From Halorubrum sp. SD626R (GTDB lineage Archaea; Halobacteriota; Halobacteria; Halobacteriales; Haloferacaceae): DNA of 64,000 bases. Both the position numbers and the translations under genes were made by a program. This document shows positions 44,534 through 52,277 of this stretch, one piece after another; position 1 is the stretch's first letter; each line of letters opens with the position of its first letter. The notes under the pieces are model-generated. The model saw nothing but the letters and a program-made list of their open reading frames with translations, was not told the origin of the DNA and did no database searches. Location of the stretch: positions 1 to 64,000 of the forward strand of contig NZ_CVRT01000030.1 in assembly GCF_001261915.1 (NCBI RefSeq), given 5' to 3'.

Positions 44534-45253
44534 ATGTCACTCTGGACGCATCTTTGTGAATACCTGCCAGAACACGTCGGAAAGCCGAGCGATTATATTC
44601 CAGCCTTGGTACTGAACGCTGCACTTGTTGCTGGGACGGTCGCTTTCGGGTGGAATATTGGAGAACTTATCCTGTTGTACGTGCTTGAAATCGTTGTCAT
44701 CAATATCCTATTCATCGGGACCGCCTTTTTTACCCCCCAGCCGATCCGGGAACACCTTCGGGAACCCGACGAGCAATGGGATGAGGAGCCAACGCCTTTG
44801 ATTAAGCTTCCGAGGCTTCCACCGATCTATCGGCGTAATATCCGATTTGCGGCGAAGCAAATCGTGGTGACTACCACTCTTGCGGGTGGACTCTTTGTAG
44901 TCGCTCCACCTCTTGGATCGATACTCACACTATCTACCGGTACAGCAATTATCGGGGTCGGTATCTTCCAACTAAGTCGGGTGTGGCGACATTTCATCGC
45001 TGATCAGCGATATCAGAACCGAACACCAGCAGAGGCACTCAAATTTGGGTTTATTCCCCTCAGTGAACTGTACCTCATTCTGTTTTATGTCTTTATTCCG
45101 GTTACGTTCATCATTGTCAGTGTTGTAATTGCGATGGATATTGATGGTTACTCTATTCCACACTTCGTGTCATTAGCGTATCTGATCCCCATTGGTGTCA
45201 TCAGAGTGTATATCCAAGGCACTGATTGGCATCCACATCTACGTGAGGAATGA
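44534..45253 (+). CDS. Multi-spanning membrane protein, related to 36120-36920
   Basis: 239 residues from ATG 44534 (MSLWTHLCEYLPEHVG). The longer frame from 44399 adds an implausible N-terminus. Six hydrophobic segments. IGELILLYVLEIVVINILF is placed like the VALLTFYWLELG phrase of the 36-kb protein. Its cytoplasmic loop carries QPIREHLREPDEQW and a Pro-rich stretch. The function is unknown. It lies upstream of a small membrane protein but with a clear gap. Confidence 0.62.
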   Translation: MSLWTHLCEYLPEHVGKPSDYIPALVLNAALVAGTVAFGWNIGELILLYVLEIVVINILFIGTAFFTPQPIREHLREPDEQWDEEPTPLIKLPRLPPIYRRNIRFAAKQIVVTTTLAGGLFVVAPPLGSILTLSTGTAIIGVGIFQLSRVWRHFIADQRYQNRTPAEALKFGFIPLSELYLILFYVFIPVTFIIVSVVIAMDIDGYSIPHFVSLAYLIPIGVIRVYIQGTDWHPHLREE

Positions 45254-45335
45254 ATCAGCAGTTTTCACAACTCTGCGTGCGAAAGAAGCGTCGTTCACAA
45301 ATATTATGATTCGCGATTGTGGAGACTGTTGAAAC

Positions 45336-45557
45336 GTGCTACGGATCTTGACAAAAATCCACTATTACCGACTCCCAATTCTTGGTGTATGCGGGATAAT
45401 AATGACTATCGTGTTCTCTAACCCAGGCAATAGTCTGGTCACTGTTGGCCCACTCAGTGTAGATATGTTCTGGGTTTCTTTGGCTGTGTGTGGAACACTA
45501 ATACTGTCTGTACCCGTACTTGGTGAGTATGATCCAGAGGAATATGGATTAAAATAG
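45336..45557 (+). CDS. Small membrane protein, two segments
   Basis: 73 residues. Two hydrophobic segments (~10-28 and ~42-60) and the acidic end GEYDPEEYGLK, a short cytoplasmic or external tail. I cannot name a family. It ends 157 bases before the TnpB relic. Confidence 0.5.
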   Translation: MLRILTKIHYYRLPILGVCGIIMTIVFSNPGNSLVTVGPLSVDMFWVSLAVCGTLILSVPVLGEYDPEEYGLK

Positions 45558-45714
45558 CAGAAACGTAAAAAGTAGTACCCTCGTGACGCCGGTTCGGGTT
45601 CTCTGTAATTCAGAGCGGGGTTGGTACGAGACTCACGCGCTGTATTCAGCAAGTCGTTGAGGACATATCACCAGTTGAGGATTTTAACAGAGCCGAAGTA
45701 CTGAATCAGTAAAC

Positions 45715-45914
45715 TCACCCCGAGGTCAGGCCTCGGGGCTTCCTGCTTCCACGACGCGTTTTGCAGGAAGAAACGGTTCCCGTAGGGAGCGCAGTCTGCA
45801 CAGGCGTTGGTTCGGAGAGTCCCGCCCCTATCTGTGAGCGACCGCGAGAAAGAATGTTCTTCACCGCGTTCAAGTCTCTATCTTCGGTGTGACCGCACGC
45901 TGGGCATGAGTGTT
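45715..45914 (-). pseudogene. C-terminal remnant of an IS200/IS605 TnpB
   Basis: Minus-strand frame ending TGA at 45715-45717. It carries the TnpB zinc-finger half EHSCPACGHTEDRDLNAV followed by KNILSR, the signature of the TnpB C-terminus, and a basic tail (KTRRGSRKPRG). Just upstream (towards 45914) a TGA and a shifted SEFE frame show it is broken. The 3' end overlaps an 8-bp perfect stem CCCCGAGG/CCTCGGGG (45718-45725 and 45731-45738), where the element's right end and guide-RNA scaffold normally lie. TnpB is an RNA-guided nuclease; this relic cannot act. Confidence 0.8.
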
Positions 45915-45947
45915 CTCGAATTCAGAGTGATTTTGCTGATTGGCGTA

Positions 45948-46196
45948 TCAGCACTGCTGCTCGATCCACTGACACCACTTCTCGAAGTCCTCCGCCCCGG
46001 ACTGGTCTGCAATGTTGCGCAACGTGCCAATTCAGATCCGGTCGTGTTGCGGTACAGAGACGACGCGGACATCATCGTCGTTTGTCGGGTGCTCGTACCG
46101 GAGCTTGACGTGGCTACCAGTTCGGTCAACAATGACGAAGCGGTTTTTCGTGAGTGCCTTGACGATGTCGCGCCCAGAGAAATCGCGTGACGCCAT
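45948..46196 (-). pseudogene. hicA: hicA toxin gene with an in-frame nonsense codon
   Basis: From ATG 46196 the frame encodes a typical haloarchaeal HicA: MASRDFSGRDIVKALTKNRF, the double-stranded-RNA-binding-like fold with catalytic GSHVKLRYEH, and a continuing GTLRNIADQSGAEDF. Codon 55 is TGA (46032-46034) exactly where relatives have Arg within R-I-R-I-G, a single C-to-T change of CGA. Downstream the frame reads on to a natural stop at 45948. If read, only 54 of ~82 residues are made. The gene follows hicB with a five-base gap. Confidence 0.82.
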
Positions 46197-46201
46197 CCGA
46201 G

Positions 46202-46504
46202 TTACTGCATAAAGTCGGGGAGGCCATCGTGCTCATCACGAGCCTGCGCTACCTCATCCGGATCGATACCGAGCTCCTCGAGTACGTTCTCTTCTTCCTC
46301 ACGAGTATCGATCGACTCGCCGATCTCTCCCTTGTGGAGCGCGACTGCCTCGTCGAGGTTGTCGAGGGCGTCCTGTCTCGTCTCACCTTGGCTCGCAACA
46401 CCTGTCTCCTCGTCACGGGCGACCCACCAGCCGTCGTCTGCCTGAGTGAGCGTGATGGTTCGCCCACTCTGGGGATCGTCGTTCGTGCTCGTTTCAGTAC
46501 TCAT
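46202..46504 (-). CDS. hicB: HicB-type antitoxin
   Basis: About 100 residues from ATG 46504 (MSTETSTNDDPQSGRT). The partial RNase H-like fold of HicB is seen in WWVARDEETGVASQGETRQD and the helix ALDNLDEAVALHKGEI. The acidic C-terminal tail ends PDFMQ. HicB neutralises HicA and often autoregulates. It is the first gene of the pair; because HicA has a nonsense codon, the module is probably a decaying or antitoxin-only system. Confidence 0.82.
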   Translation of the reverse strand: MSTETSTNDDPQSGRTITLTQADDGWWVARDEETGVASQGETRQDALDNLDEAVALHKGEIGESIDTREEEENVLEELGIDPDEVAQARDEHDGLPDFMQ

Positions 46505-46583
46505 TACCAGCATATTACCTGAGTAGTGTCATAAGCATTCGGCCGGTGAACGAACCGTCGTAAACAACTTTGGGCGCGGCATA

Positions 46584-47271
46584 GTGTTCAGATAAGCTGA
46601 TTCCATGCGAATGCGAAGGATCTGAGCCACTTGTTCGCAGTTTCTGCTTCGGCGTTGCTAAAACAGTTTGAAAAACTGGTAGTTCTACGTTTTAACTCAC
46701 GAAAAACACATTCTGCGCTGTTCCGATTTCCATGTCGTTCGTATCTGATATCGAGGCCATGTTTGTCACAAGCTCGGTGTAGTGGAACCCCCCCATCAAC
46801 GAGAAAGATCGTGTCATCCAAATCGTGTTTTTCACGGAGTTCCGCGAAAAACTGATCCGCGATCACGTTCGTTCTTGTCGGTTCAATCTTTGTGTGGAGT
46901 AAATCGTTTGAGTCGGGATCGACGGCTGCATACAGCCAATATTGTTCATCGTCAAGCTGAATCACCGTTTCATCAACCGCAACGTGATTCGGGCTCCGAC
47001 CAGTTTTCGGCTGTAAATCGGCCTTGTGAACCCAATTATGAACAGTAGATCGAACCCGGTTAACACCGAATACCTCAAGAAACAAACAGTATTCCAAGCG
47101 ATAATCCAGCAGGATGGAGCTGAATACTGAGCTTCATCAACAGCTTCGGTGTTGCTTCTCGCTCCGCAAAATCTAAGTTAATATCGTCTAAACAGCCGTT
47201 GAGGCGGTCGTTTTTGGGCATAGATCACTTTGAAGACGTACCGCCTCAGTTTTTAATCCTTATCTGAACAC
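46584..47271 (-). mobile_element. IS6-type insertion sequence, 688 bp
   Basis: Bounded by inverted repeats GTGTTCAGATAAG (46584-46596) and CTTATCTGAACAC (47259-47271). The single gene inside is a transposase on the minus strand. Flanking bases on the two sides do not form an obvious 8-bp target duplication, so it may have moved through recombination or lost one side. The same ends occur at 1-82. Confidence 0.8.
46588..47221 (-). pseudogene. IS6-family transposase, frame-shifted
   Basis: The true start is ATG 47221 (MPKNDRLNGCLDDINLDFAE). Near 47100 the frame changes: the N-terminal ~45 residues stay in one frame (ending in a stop after GILFVS) while the catalytic body is in another (LEYCLFLEVFGVNRVRSTVH onwards). 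The DDE residues survive in the body: Asp in VAVDETVI, Asp in FLVDGGVP and Glu in NSAECVFREL. It could be translated from an alternative start at a TTG, but more probably the copy is inactive. Confidence 0.75.
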
Positions 47272-47323
47272 CGCCTCCCAACCGGGGCACAGACGTATGG
47301 GCGAGGCCACCCAATAGATGCGT

Positions 47324-47947
47324 ATGGCTGATACCGATACGTCTGATGAAGTGAGTCTTGCTGAGACAACAGAGTGGGATGGTGGATTCAGCTGGATCGC
47401 ATACCCTGATGAAGATGCCCGCCGAGCAAGTCACGCGCTAACGACGGACGCCGGTGTCTGGCTTGTCGATCCGGTCGACGTCGAGGGACTCGACGAGCAC
47501 CTCCATGCGGTAGGTGACGTAGCCGGTGTCATCGTCCTTCAAGATCGACACACGCGCGACGCTGCGACGGTGGCGCGTCGGCATGATACCGCTGTTGCTG
47601 TGCCGAAGGAGATGTCGCTCACCCGCCAAAAACTCGACGTCGAAGCGGAGGCTACTGAATCGGCGCTCTCTGAGTCAGCGTATGAGGTTCACATGCTGCG
47701 ACTCGATGATGAATGGGAAGAGGCCGTCCTCTGGAACGATGAGCGCAAGATATTGCTCGTCCCCGAAACGCTTGGGACACTGCCATCATTCCGGGAGGAC
47801 GGCGACGCAGTTGGTATTCACCCTGCGGTTGAGGAAACCCCGCAGGAGCTCGCAGAGTGGGATCCCGACCACATTCTCGTTGGACATGGCACGAGCCTCC
47901 ATGAGGGAGCGAAGGCGGCTCTCACGGCTGCACTCGGGCTTGACTAA
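47324..47947 (+). CDS. Degenerate metallo-beta-lactamase-fold protein
   Basis: About 207 residues from ATG 47324 (MADTDTSDEVSLAETTEW). The fold is suggested by the strand order VWLVDPVDVEGLDEHL, GVIVLQDRHTRDAATVARRH and ILVGHGTSLHEGA. The HxHxDH zinc motif is replaced by DRHTRDAA. The later VGHG keeps a His. It could bind one metal or none, so it may be a non-enzymatic relative. It lies immediately beyond the IS6 element and has its own promoter region. Confidence 0.7.
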   Translation: MADTDTSDEVSLAETTEWDGGFSWIAYPDEDARRASHALTTDAGVWLVDPVDVEGLDEHLHAVGDVAGVIVLQDRHTRDAATVARRHDTAVAVPKEMSLTRQKLDVEAEATESALSESAYEVHMLRLDDEWEEAVLWNDERKILLVPETLGTLPSFREDGDAVGIHPAVEETPQELAEWDPDHILVGHGTSLHEGAKAALTAALGLD

Positions 47948-48118
47948 CAGCGAACGAATACACACTGTGGATCGTAGTGTATCAGACGAAGGCTTTGTTT
48001 AAATCCTCAACTCCCGGTAGTTTGGAGAGGCCATGCTGAATACAGCGCGCATATCTCGCATAGTGATTCTTCTACTCGGGCGAGCTCAAGTGGGTGACTA
48101 AGAATGTCCGATCGCCGT

Positions 48119-48490
48119 CTAAGTGATATCTGGATAGCCGTCGCAGTAGATGGCTGGAACGAACTCAAAGCGGGTGGATAACGGGCAGAGGATCGCGAAG
48201 TTCGTCAGGTAGGCAATGATCAGAATCCCACTGAGAACGCAGAATGGCCCTCCAAATTTCCAGAGTACTTCCCGAAATGCCGGTCCCTCTCGTATGAAAC
48301 TCGGCCCTGCAACAACTACCGAAAGTTTGTCTCGTTGGCCTGTCCAGGCGTAGTAGGTGTGGGTCGCTCCTACCCAGATTGCGATGCTAGCCGCTCCATA
48401 GACTGCGAGCAGTGCTCCCGAAAAACGGATGACTTCGATTACGGTTCCTTGGAGGATTGTGGACGCATGCAACGTAGTGAGCAGACCCAT
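48119..48490 (-). CDS. Membrane protein of unknown function
   Basis: About 123 residues from ATG 48490 (MGLLTTLHASTILQGTV); an upstream start at 48520 is possible. Three to four hydrophobic segments, with GATHTYYAWTGQRDKL in the first loop and a poorly conserved end. No family recognised. The ~300 bases up to 48790 show no further gene. Confidence 0.45.
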   Translation of the reverse strand: MGLLTTLHASTILQGTVIEVIRFSGALLAVYGAASIAIWVGATHTYYAWTGQRDKLSVVVAGPSFIREGPAFREVLWKFGGPFCVLSGILIIAYLTNFAILCPLSTRFEFVPAIYCDGYPDIT

Positions 48491-48790
48491 TGTTGTGCTA
48501 AAGCGACCGTGGCTCCGCATTTACCTCTCTCTGTATTTAGTGAGCCGACCTTATTGAATCCCTCATTTGATGATAGGTTTCAGCAGCCGTGCAGCGAACC
48601 GAAGCCGAGCTACGAGAGAGTAATTGCTCAGTACAGGGAACTCATATACCAATTAAACCGCGTGCTTCCTCGCTACTTATCAGAAATTCATGTGAGATGG
48701 GGAGGATCTACTCAGCATAGCACTACACAATATCTTCCCTCATGATCCTATCCACAACCCTTTTTACACTGTCTGATACGATGTCAAGTC

Positions 48791-51379
48791 ATGCCCCTTG
48801 ATGACCAATCACAAGTCCGCCTCCTCCATGTTGACGATGAGCCAGAATTTGCTGACTTGACCAAGACATTTCTCGAACGCGATGACGACCGGTTCACCGT
48901 TGAGACTGTCACCAGCGCCGACGAAGGCCTACAACACCTCGCTGATTGTCCGCCTGATTGTATTGTCTCGGATTACAACATGCCGGGCATAGATGGGATT
49001 GAATTCTTGCGGACCGTTCGGGAGAGAGACGCGGATCTCCCATTTATATTTTTTACTGGTAAGGGTAGTGAGGAACTCGCCAGTGACGCCATCTCTGCCG
49101 GTGTCACCGACTATTTACAAAAACAAAGCGGCACCGAACAGTTCGAATTGCTGGCCAACCGGATAAAAAATGCCGTTCAGGCGCGACGTGAGGCACAACG
49201 CGCCGAGAGACAGGAGGAGTTGATGCGCCTCACTGAGTCTGCTGGTGACACCGGGGGTTGGGAACTCGACGTTGCCACCGACGAACTGGTACTAACTCCC
49301 GGAGGACGCCAACTCTTGAACGTAGAGTGCCAGCGGATACCGTTTGAGCGGTTTCTGAGCTTTTTTCAACCTGACGACGGGGACGATGTTCGTATAGCGG
49401 TTGATACCGTTATTCAGACGCAGGAGCAAGTAGAGGGTACATGGCAGTTACACTCCGCTGATGACACCCGCCAACACGTCGATATCACGATGACTTCCGT
49501 CGTGATCGACGGCAAGACAATAAAAGTCAGAGGCGCGATTACTGATCTCACTAAATATAAACAGCGTGAACAACAACTCAGGCAGTACAGAGACATACTT
49601 GGGAGCATCAACGATGCGGTTTTTGTAGTGGATCAGGACCAGACGATCGTCTATGCGAATGAACAATCTCTTGACAACGTTAGCCTCGCAGCCGAGGAAG
49701 TTAGCGGCGAGCCAATTATACCGTTTGTCGAACAGTACACTGCCGACACTTCCGATACCGCAGAGTTTGAGCAGGCGCTTGCTACGACACTAAACGACCG
49801 CGAAGATGAGAAGCCGGATCTAGTCGAACTGACAGTAGCTGCCGGCGGCTCGGAATCAGTCTTTGAACACCGATTCTCACGCGTTTCGACGACTCAGAAC
49901 TCCATGGACGAAGACGTGAACAAAGCCGTGGCTATAGTTGCTCGTGATGTTACTGATCGAAAACAACGCGAGCAGGAGCTAAAACAGACCCACAATCTGA
50001 TGTCAGAGATGGAGCAACTGGCCGAGATTGGTGCGTGGGAATACGACGCAAATGAGGACAAGACAACGCACACCGCTGGCGAGCTACGGATATACGGCCT
50101 TGACCCCGAATCCGAGCTTCGATTAGACGAGGCATTTGAGTTTTACCATCCAGAAGACTTGAATCGACTCAAAACACGGTTCCGGGAGTGTCTCGAAGCC
50201 GGTGAGCCGTACAAGATGGATGTGCGAGTGACTAGAGCCGATGGGGAACAGCGATGGGTCACTACACAAGGTCAGCGTATTCAACAGGAGGGTACAGAGA
50301 TAGTACGGGGGTACGTACAGGACATCACAGATGAAAAAGAGCGAATTAATACCCTTGAGCAAACCGAGACGTTGTTCGAAAATGCACAAGACATGTTATT
50401 TATTATTGAACACTCGAATGATGAATTCAGCGTCAAGCGAGTAAACCAAGCCTTTGAGTCGGCAACTGGTCTCTCAAACGATGATCTCAAAGGGAGGACA
50501 CCGCAGGAACTCTTCGGCAAGGCGCGTGGACAAGAAATTGAGGGCAAGTATCGTCAGTGTATTGAAAACGAAGTGTCACTCAGCTACGAGGAGACGCTCG
50601 ACGAGGAGCAGGTTCCAAACAAGGACTCGCCAGCCGACGATGGAATTGTCTATTGGAAAACGCATATTTCGCCGGTCAAAATGGACGGCGAGGTAGACTG
50701 GATTGTCGGTGCCACTCGTGATATCAACGAGCAAAAGCGTCGGGAGCAGAAACTCAAGCGTCGGAATAGACGTTTAGATGAGTTTACGAGCATTATCAGT
50801 CATGACCTTCGAAACCCATTAAATGTCGCTGAAGGGAGGTTGGAATTGGCCTGTAGTGACTGTGACAGTAGGCACCTTGCCGACGCGGCCAACGCAGTTG
50901 ACCGATGTCAGACACTATTGGACGACACGCTAACACTGGCACGACAGGGTGAACAGATTGGCGAGAAGGACTCAGTAGGAGTATCAGATGCGGCTGAGCA
51001 GAGTTGGCAGAATGTTATGACCGAATCGGCCGAGTTGAATACTGAAGCCAGTCTAACCATCCGGGCTGATACCAGTAGCCTCCAGCAATTGTTCGAGAAC
51101 TTGTATCGTAATGCCGTTGAGCACGGAGGTAGTGACGTGACAGTTCGCGTTGGAGAGATGGATAGCGGATTCTTCATCGCGGACACCGGCTCTGGCATCC
51201 CCGAGTCTGAACGCGAGGACATATTTGAGACAGGTTACTCAACCACAGACAATGGAACTGGATTCGGCCTCCGAATAATCAAAGAGATTGCTGACGCTCA
51301 CGGTTGGAAAATTAATGTGACAGAGAGCCAGCAAGGTGGGGCACGATTTGAAATCACCGACATCGAAAAATCGGTGTGA
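48791..51379 (+). CDS. Receiver-PAS histidine kinase
   Basis: 862 residues. N-terminal receiver domain (~8-125) with LLHVDDEPEF, the phospho-Asp in CIVSDYNMPG and Lys in FFTGKGSEE. About four PAS domains follow (~145-650), one with VFVVDQDQTIVYANE. The histidine kinase core has the H-box in SIISHDLRNPLNVAEG, the N-box NLYRNAVEHGG, the G1 box DTGSGIPES and GFGLRIIKEIA. Such N-terminal receiver domains make it a hybrid-input kinase. It stands alone. Its ATG is the first of the frame after TTGAC-type AT-rich promoter sequence. Confidence 0.85.
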   Translation: MPLDDQSQVRLLHVDDEPEFADLTKTFLERDDDRFTVETVTSADEGLQHLADCPPDCIVSDYNMPGIDGIEFLRTVRERDADLPFIFFTGKGSEELASDAISAGVTDYLQKQSGTEQFELLANRIKNAVQARREAQRAERQEELMRLTESAGDTGGWELDVATDELVLTPGGRQLLNVECQRIPFERFLSFFQPDDGDDVRIAVDTVIQTQEQVEGTWQLHSADDTRQHVDITMTSVVIDGKTIKVRGAITDLTKYKQREQQLRQYRDILGSINDAVFVVDQDQTIVYANEQSLDNVSLAAEEVSGEPIIPFVEQYTADTSDTAEFEQALATTLNDREDEKPDLVELTVAAGGSESVFEHRFSRVSTTQNSMDEDVNKAVAIVARDVTDRKQREQELKQTHNLMSEMEQLAEIGAWEYDANEDKTTHTAGELRIYGLDPESELRLDEAFEFYHPEDLNRLKTRFRECLEAGEPYKMDVRVTRADGEQRWVTTQGQRIQQEGTEIVRGYVQDITDEKERINTLEQTETLFENAQDMLFIIEHSNDEFSVKRVNQAFESATGLSNDDLKGRTPQELFGKARGQEIEGKYRQCIENEVSLSYEETLDEEQVPNKDSPADDGIVYWKTHISPVKMDGEVDWIVGATRDINEQKRREQKLKRRNRRLDEFTSIISHDLRNPLNVAEGRLELACSDCDSRHLADAANAVDRCQTLLDDTLTLARQGEQIGEKDSVGVSDAAEQSWQNVMTESAELNTEASLTIRADTSSLQQLFENLYRNAVEHGGSDVTVRVGEMDSGFFIADTGSGIPESEREDIFETGYSTTDNGTGFGLRIIKEIADAHGWKINVTESQQGGARFEITDIEKSV

Positions 51380-51561
51380 CCGATACGCGCTCTGTATTCA
51401 CCTATGGAAACGCTGCTGACCAAATAATCCACGGCTGATAATAAAATGATTACGCCGTCGGGGGATCTGCTGCTGTCACAGCCGGCAGGCGGTCGAAACG
51501 TGTGCTGCGGTGCGGTCGCTGTCTGGCGATAGCTGAAGCTACTAGTGGTCCCGACCGGCCA

Positions 51562-51590
51562 CTCAGGGCCGCCCGGTCGGCGGCCCTGAG
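51562..51590. repeat. Perfect 12-bp stem, 5-base loop hairpin (first of two)
   Basis: CTCAGGGCCGCC, loop CGGTC, then GGCGGCCCTGAG. The stem is complete on both sides. No T run follows, so it is not a classical terminator. Its twin lies 132 bases downstream with the same geometry. Confidence 0.7.
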
Positions 51591-51693
51591 CTCCCTCGTC
51601 GCTATAACGACACAGTCACCGTTGTTGTCGGGGGGACGATCTCGTGACTCGGGACGCCAGCGCGTGAGGCAGATATTCACCTATTCGGGCTTT

Positions 51694-51722
51694 CTCGGAT
51701 GCCGCGCGGCGCGGCATCCGAG
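51694..51722. repeat. Perfect 12-bp stem, 5-base loop hairpin (second of two)
   Basis: CTCGGATGCCGC, loop GCGGC, then GCGGCATCCGAG. Same arm length and loop length as the hairpin at 51562-51590. Both start with CTC and end with GAG; the internal sequence differs. Confidence 0.7.
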
Positions 51723-52277
51723 CTGTAACGCCCATGATTCGGCTTCTTTCGCGCATGGACCAGTCAGCACGACGTGCTCTAAGGCACTGAATACAGGTCG
51801 GTCTCTTGCGTCCCATGCTTACCTCACGCTCTCTAGGGATAGCAGTGTTTCCATCGAGTCAGCACGGCTATCAGAACATCTATCTGAACTGGCAGAAGAT
51901 CCGACGGTCAATACGCACTCAGGATAGTACGGCTGGTTCAGTAGTTCGAGAGCGAAATGAACGCTGTCGACGTGCTGTATGAATCCTCTATATCTCGCAG
52001 GCTGATCCTATCAGATCCTATGGGTTTCAACAGAGCCCAAATGAATAAGAATGCGCCAAGGCCCGCCTCAAAGAATCGTTCGTTTAGACCGTCGTTGACG
52101 CTTTCAAAACCTGATTTCAATCACTGCTGACAGAGTTTCGCGAAACTATCTCAAGTGGGCCAACGAAACGCAGTTCGCCGCGTGGATAGACGACTGATGG
52201 AATTCGCTGCGATTTATGTATCGGACCCTCTTCTAACAGAGTAGACGCTGTGACGACGCACTGTCGCTTCGACTACC

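Larger units (their letters stand above)
51380..52277. other. 898-base gap with two matched hairpins and little else
   Basis: No gene is convincing: the open frames here are Arg/Ser-rich and the strand assignments conflict. The most conspicuous features are the two perfect hairpins listed next. At ~52028 the word GGGTTTCAACAGAGCCC resembles the ends of haloarchaeal insertion sequences. The 3' end holds the promoter of the gene at 52278. Confidence 0.45.

Noticed and set aside
51450-51816. Minus-strand open frames in the 51.4-52.2 kb gap as genes
   Set aside because: Arg-rich, overlap the perfect hairpins and each other, and no start or codon bias supports them.
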